Shown piece by piece: positions 60,297-64,000 of a stretch of 64,000 bases of DNA. The notes beneath the pieces are model-generated. The model did not search any database. It was not told where the DNA came from and saw only the letters and a list, made by a program, of their open reading frames with translations. Where the stretch lies: the NCBI GenBank assembly GCA_047602185.1, contig JASGHY010000001.1, positions 1,984,001 to 2,048,000 on the forward strand. The letters run 5' to 3'. A program made the position numbers and the translations under genes. Position 1 is the first letter of the stretch. Each line of letters starts with the position of its first letter. Origin of the DNA: PMP191F sp047602185. GTDB taxonomy: Bacteria > Bacteroidota > Bacteroidia > Chitinophagales > Chitinophagaceae.

Positions 60297-60650
60297 TTAA
60301 TTATTGTGGGCAGATACAACCTTTCTCACCTCCACACTATTGCCTTCTCCCTGCAAAATAGGGCAAGCCCTCGCAATACGCAATGCGTCCTCAAGGTCTG
60401 TTGCTTTGATCATAATATAACCAGCCAGTGATTCCTTGATCTCCACAAAAGGGCCGTCAATAGTCACATTATTGGGTTTAAGCACCTTGCCTTCAGTAGA
60501 CAACCCCTTTCCGCCTACAAACTTATTTTCAGACATAATACTTTCCACCCAGCTATGATAACTCTTCATATACTCCTGTAACTGTTCAGGTGATGGCTGC
60601 GCATCCTTTGTCAGCAGATCCAGCCGCATAAGAATAAGATATTCATCCAT
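60297..60650 (-). CDS. YCII-related DGPF-domain protein, ECF42 partner
   Basis: 117 aa from ATG 60650; the longer in-frame reading starts in word repeats. Contains the family markers YLILMRLDLLTKDAQPSPEQ, KVLKPNNVTIDGPFVEIKES (DGPF) and DALRIARACPILQGEGNSVE. Small ferredoxin-like fold, sometimes a dimeric sensor. Cotranscribed with the sigma factor. Confidence 0.92.
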   Translation of the reverse strand: MDEYLILMRLDLLTKDAQPSPEQLQEYMKSYHSWVESIMSENKFVGGKGLSTEGKVLKPNNVTIDGPFVEIKESLAGYIMIKATDLEDALRIARACPILQGEGNSVEVRKVVSAHNN

Positions 60651-60674
60651 GATGATTGTTTTTTGTAAATAATG

Positions 60675-60950
60675 AAATCGTGAATTGTCAGTCGTGAGTA
60701 ACGGAAGCAAGTGAATAGTCAATAGTGAATGTTCGATACCTTGTAAACTTATCAACCTTTCAACTTGTCAACTGCATTTCCTTGAGCCTTGTTTCTTGAA
60801 TCTTGTGCCTTTTAGCTTACAACCTATAACTTAAAACCTACAACCTGTATTTCACCTGCACATTCCCTCCGCATTAGGCGTTCAGCGTTCAGCATTCTGC
60901 GTTCCGCCCATTTTCAAATCTTCAAATTATCAAATCTTCAAATTTTACGA
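60675..60950. repeat. Mosaic word-repeat block: C', L', N, A, G, B, H
   Basis: C' (AATCGTGAATTGTCAGTCG, then AGTGAATAGTCAATAGTGAA, 60676-60730), L' (AACTTATCAACCTTTCAACT, 60743-60765), N (60777-60812), A (60816-60850), B (60870-60905), H (TTTTCAAATCTTCAAATTAT, 60911-60930). The H block supplies the stop codon of the DHFR-like gene (TGA within AAAATTTGAAG). Confidence 0.8.
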
Positions 60951-61492
60951 TAACTCAACAACACCACCCCACTCTTAAACGCCCTTGTTGCTTTCAGTGT
61001 AAGATTCAGCGGATGCTTAATATTATTAAAGATCGGAGTTCCCTTTCCTAAAGCTACGGGATCGATCATAATTTCATAATCATCGATCAGACCATGTTCA
61101 GCAAACAAGGTTACGATAGAACCGCTGCCCAGGATAGTCATATTTTTTCCCGACGATTGTTTCAGTCGCTTCACTTCCTCTACAATATTCTTCTTAATTA
61201 AAGTAGCATTTTTCCAACCGGCTTCCTTAAGTGTTGTAGAGAACACGATCTTTTCAGATTCGTTCATCCCTTTTGCAACTTCCGGAGCCTCTTTCATAGC
61301 CTCGGGAGTTGTCCAGTAGCCGGCCATCATCTCATAGGTAACACGTCCGAAAAGCAGGACATTACCGGCATCCATGGCCCCGATGGCATACTCATTCTCT
61401 TCAGCGCCATGTACATGCCAGCTGATATCTTCATGAGTTCCTTTATAAAATCCATTCAGGGTGATAAAATTAAAAACTGATAATCTACTCAT
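60938..61492 (-). CDS. Dihydrofolate-reductase-fold protein (RibD C-terminal family)
   Basis: 184 aa, cytoplasmic. Start FNFITLNGFYKGTHEDISWH, NADPH contacts LLFGRVTYEMMAGYW and MTILGSGSIVTLFAEHGLID, and DDYEIMIDPVALGKGTPIF. These match the stand-alone DHFR-like reductases common near sigma/YCII genes. Not a true folA. Function unknown, probably reduction of a small pterin or flavin-like substrate. C-terminal KI and stop come from repeat H. Confidence 0.88.
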   Translation of the reverse strand: MSRLSVFNFITLNGFYKGTHEDISWHVHGAEENEYAIGAMDAGNVLLFGRVTYEMMAGYWTTPEAMKEAPEVAKGMNESEKIVFSTTLKEAGWKNATLIKKNIVEEVKRLKQSSGKNMTILGSGSIVTLFAEHGLIDDYEIMIDPVALGKGTPIFNNIKHPLNLTLKATRAFKSGVVLLSYRKI

Positions 61493-61641
61493 TGTTAATG
61501 CTTTTTGATCTTATTAAAACTGTTTGCAAATACATTACCAGCCTTATAACAAACAGAGTTAACCAGATTGGACAACCAGGATTAAAAACTTAGAAAATTT
61601 ACACGGCCAGCAAGGGCATAAGAAAAAAGGAGTTTACAAAA

Positions 61642-61672
61642 AAATGGCCGTCATCGTTAATGCCGGCCATTT
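61642..61672 (-). terminator. Perfect 9-bp hairpin upstream of the DHFR-like gene
   Basis: AAATGGCCG / CGGCCATTT with a 13-base loop. On the minus strand it is followed by T's and could end a transcript, but no minus-strand gene precedes it. Possible orphan terminator or regulatory hairpin in the divergent spacer. Confidence 0.4.
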
Positions 61673-61829
61673 CTCTTGAGAATTGGTTTATACATTCCGA
61701 GGATATCATGTTCAGATCGATATGGAGTTGTTCCCGTTTTTCAAGTTCTTAACCCTATAGTTCCATTCCTTAATTTAAGTAATTTATTCCAAACCAAACA
61801 CAACTGTTCATTTTAACCTCCAGCCCCAC

Positions 61830-61955
61830 TTATCAACCCGTTAACCTATCAACTTATCAACTGTATTCCGCGTTAAGCGTTAAGCGTTCGGCGTTCAGCA
61901 TCCAGCTGTATTAAACCTACAACTTAAAACTTACAACCTATAACCCGTATTCCGT
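61830..61955. repeat. Mosaic word-repeat block: L', B, A before kup
   Basis: L' (TTAACCTATCAACTTATCAA, 61842-61861), B in four near-identical 7-base words (CGTTAAGCGTTAAGCGTTCG, 61869-61888), A (ACAACTTAAAACTTACAACC, 61918-61937, then TATAACCCG). Ends about 25 bases before the kup start. Confidence 0.85.
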
Positions 61956-61979
61956 ACTTTGCAGCACAATCGTTCAGAC

Positions 61980-63926
61980 ATGACCCTCACCTCATCGGCA
62001 TTATTTCATCGCCGTATCAGCGCAGCAGGCGTTTTAATTGCAATCGGGATCGTTTTTGGAGATATAGGTACTTCCCCGCTTTACACACTCAATGCTGTTT
62101 TTCATGATCGCGTCATCACAGCCGATGTTGCGCTTGGTTCATTGTCGGCCATTTTCTGGACGCTGTTTTTCCAGACTACCTTGAAATATGTCATCATAAC
62201 GTTACAGGCCGATAACAAGGGCGAAGGGGGTATCTTCTCTTTATATGCCCTGATAAGAAGGTTCTGGGGCAAATGGCTCATCATACCTGCAATGGCTGGT
62301 GGCGCCTTCCTCATTGCCGATGGTATCATTACCCCACCTATTTCAGTAGCTTCCGCCATTGAAGGCTTACAGAAGATCAATCCCCATATCAACACGGTTC
62401 CCATCATCATCGGTATCCTGGTAGTACTTTTCATATTCCAGCAGTTTGGTACCGATAAGATCGGGAAGATCTTTGGTCCTGTAATGGTAATATGGTTCAC
62501 CTTCATTGGTGTATTGGGTATAATGGCGATGAAAGGACATTTTGAAGTACTGAAAGCATTAAACCCCTATTACGCCTGTGTAATGCTCAAAGAAGCACCG
62601 GGTGGGTTCTGGCTGCTCGGCAGCATTTTCCTGTGTACTACGGGTGCCGAAGCTCTCTACAGTGATATGGGCCATTGCGGCAGGAACAATATCCGCATCA
62701 GTTGGATCTACATCAAAGTCACCCTGATACTCTGTTATGCCGGGCAAACTGCATGGCTGTTACAACACACCGGCGAAACGCTCCACAATGTCAGCCCTTT
62801 TTACCATATTGTTCCCGATGCCATTTACCTGCCATCACTCATCATTGCCACACTCGCAACCATCATTGCCAGCCAGGCGCTCATAAGCGGGTGTTTTACG
62901 TTGGTAAACGAGGCTATCCGGTTGGACATCTGGCCGCGACACCGTGTTGTATTTCCCGGTCATTTCAAAGGACAGATCTACATCCCTTTTATCAACTGGC
63001 TTTTAATGGCTGGCTGTATTGGTATGGTCTTACATTTCCGGGAATCGGCCCGCATGGAAGCGGCCTTTGGGCTTAGTGTTACGCTCACCATGCTCATGAG
63101 CACCATCCTCATCAATTACTATCTCTATGTAAAGCGGGTCCCCACACCTGTCGTAATGACGATCACAGGCCTGTTCCTCATCATCGAACTTTCCTTTCTG
63201 ACAGCCAATCTTCAGAAAATAAAAGAAGGCGGTTGGATCACCTTATTGATAGGCTTTTCCTTGTTTTTGATGATGTATATCTGGCGCTATGGCCGGGCCA
63301 TTAAGCTCTCGCTGATAAAACTTGTATCCATCGACAAATACGTTACGCTGTTACAAAAACTGAGTATTGATGAACGGATCGTAAAGTATGCTACCAACCT
63401 GGTCTATCTTACCAGTTCTGCCTCCTCCCGTAAAATTGAAAAGACAGCCATTGATTCCATTCTTTCCAAATCACCCAAACGTGCCGATATCTATTGGTTT
63501 GTACACGTAAACGTATTAGACGAACCTTATGCACTCAGGTACCATGTAGAGACCATTGTCAAAAATGATGTGTATTTCGTCGAATTCAATCTTGGCTTCA
63601 GGATCGATCCGCGTATTGATTATTATTTCAGGCAGGTCATCAACGACCTTATCAAAAGTGGCGAAGTAGATGTTTCAGAAAGATACGAGCAACTGTACCA
63701 GGAAAGCCAGATCGGTGATTTCAGGTTCCTGATCCTCGACTCCTTCCTCTCTGTTGACAACGATATGCCCTTTGTCAAGAACTTTGTCATGAAGAGCTAC
63801 TTCAATCTCAAAGCCCTCAGTGTAAAAGAAGCCACCAACTTCGGCCTCGACCCGAGTAATGTAACCATTGAAAAATATCCCGTAATCGTCACACCCGTAG
63901 AAAGCATGCCGTTGGTGAGAGAATAG
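61980..63926 (+). CDS. kup: Kup/TrkD low-affinity potassium transporter
   Basis: 648 aa from ATG 61980 (a TTG at 61959 would add seven residues). Proton-coupled K+ uptake, inner membrane. Family signature IGIVFGDIGTSPLYTLNAVF in the first helix, then KYVIITLQADNKGEGGIFSL, FLIADGIITPPISVASAIEG, TTGAEALYSDMGHCGR. About twelve helices up to residue ~445, followed by a cytoplasmic tail of ~200 residues (WFVHVNVLDEPYALRYHVE). Length matches the Kup family. Word repeat B' follows directly after the stop. Confidence 0.96.
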   Translation: MTLTSSALFHRRISAAGVLIAIGIVFGDIGTSPLYTLNAVFHDRVITADVALGSLSAIFWTLFFQTTLKYVIITLQADNKGEGGIFSLYALIRRFWGKWLIIPAMAGGAFLIADGIITPPISVASAIEGLQKINPHINTVPIIIGILVVLFIFQQFGTDKIGKIFGPVMVIWFTFIGVLGIMAMKGHFEVLKALNPYYACVMLKEAPGGFWLLGSIFLCTTGAEALYSDMGHCGRNNIRISWIYIKVTLILCYAGQTAWLLQHTGETLHNVSPFYHIVPDAIYLPSLIIATLATIIASQALISGCFTLVNEAIRLDIWPRHRVVFPGHFKGQIYIPFINWLLMAGCIGMVLHFRESARMEAAFGLSVTLTMLMSTILINYYLYVKRVPTPVVMTITGLFLIIELSFLTANLQKIKEGGWITLLIGFSLFLMMYIWRYGRAIKLSLIKLVSIDKYVTLLQKLSIDERIVKYATNLVYLTSSASSRKIEKTAIDSILSKSPKRADIYWFVHVNVLDEPYALRYHVETIVKNDVYFVEFNLGFRIDPRIDYYFRQVINDLIKSGEVDVSERYEQLYQESQIGDFRFLILDSFLSVDNDMPFVKNFVMKSYFNLKALSVKEATNFGLDPSNVTIEKYPVIVTPVESMPLVRE

Positions 63927-63927
63927 C

Positions 63928-64000
63928 TGAACGTTAAACGCCTGATGCAAAACGCAATTGGAGTCCGGAAGAAAAGTCAGTTAGCAGTTGTCAATTGGCA
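63928..64000 (+). repeat. Word-repeat block: B', K, D', cut by the window edge
   Basis: B' (CTGAACGTTAAACGCCTGAT) starts one base after the kup stop; K (GAGTCCGGAAGAAAAGTCAG) at 63960-63980; D' (AGTTAGCAGTTGTCAATTGG) at 63980-63999. The K-D' junction repeats that at 11527-11560. Confidence 0.75.

Overview
The window looks like a chromosomal segment from a Bacteroidota bacterium, most likely of the Chitinophagaceae (Chitinophaga-like). I infer this from gene content: the L28-L33-DUF4295-FtsY neighbourhood, BshC, GLPGLI/TlpA-type exported thioredoxins, ECF42 plus YCII, many lipoproteins and OmpA with thrombospondin type-3 repeats. Promoters also fit: several genes have a -7 box matching TAnnTTTG, and there is little Shine-Dalgarno sequence. 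No prophage, CRISPR array, rRNA or intact insertion sequence is visible. Most genes are housekeeping or ordinary accessory genes.

Layout. 1-6.6 kb: RND efflux pump and adaptor (minus), purE with a beta-propeller-like protein, bshC. 6.7-11.4 kb: secreted aldose epimerase, an aldehyde dehydrogenase, a candidate ~190-nt structured RNA with its own promoter and terminator, an AraC regulator. 11.8-16 kb: rimO, a small outer-membrane protein, ftsY, DUF4295, rpmG, rpmB. 16.3-20.5 kb: ppk-ppx and panB. 21-28.2 kb: Gly-rich exported protein, ALDH7-type dehydrogenase, OmpA protein, subtilase. 28.3-32 kb: lipoprotein, DinB, a DUF2520-type dehydrogenase divergent from an alpha/beta hydrolase. 32.3-36.1 kb: a three-gene exported cluster (Tat amine oxidase, Tat aminotransferase, Hint-domain protein). 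36.2-44.7 kb: pcm, acyltransferase, two SDRs, a TlpA fusion, DUF3861, dienelactone hydrolase, an AraC regulator. 44.7-55.7 kb: a more variable stretch with a second TlpA protein, two gene remnants, SMI1/KNR4, a beta-lactamase-fold hydrolase, AraC, ankyrin, small lipoproteins, a membrane/TPR operon whose last gene looks cut off, and tRNA-Arg(TCT). 56.2-64 kb: histidine kinase, phosphotransferase, ECF42 sigma factor with its YCII partner, a DHFR-like protein and Kup.

The most unusual signal is in the spaces between genes. Roughly 25 intergenic regions are filled with short, degenerate, near-tandem words from about fourteen unrelated families. The consensus words are: A CTTATAACCTATAACTT; B CGTTAAGCGTTCGGCGTT; C ACTCACGACTGACGACTCAC; D AAATTGCCAACTGCCAACTT; E ATATCGAATGTCGAAT; F AAGTACGAAATACGAAGTT; G GCACATTAGCAAATTTGC; H CAAATTATCAAATTTTCAAA; I GGCTCGTAGCTCAAAGCTCG; J AATCTCTAAATCCCGAAATC; K AAGTCCGGAAGAAAAGTC; L TTGAAAGGTTGATAAGTTAA; M GGTATCCGGTAACC; N CCTTGTGCCTT. 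These letters are used in the entries; a prime means reverse complement. The blocks recur in a conserved order, copies at distant loci are nearly identical or inverted, they usually begin at or within a few bases of a stop codon, and in several genes they supply the last codons and the stop. I know of no named element with this architecture.

All calls come from reading the sequence; no database search was run. Start codons were moved to internal ATGs where family length, signal peptides or operon spacing required it.
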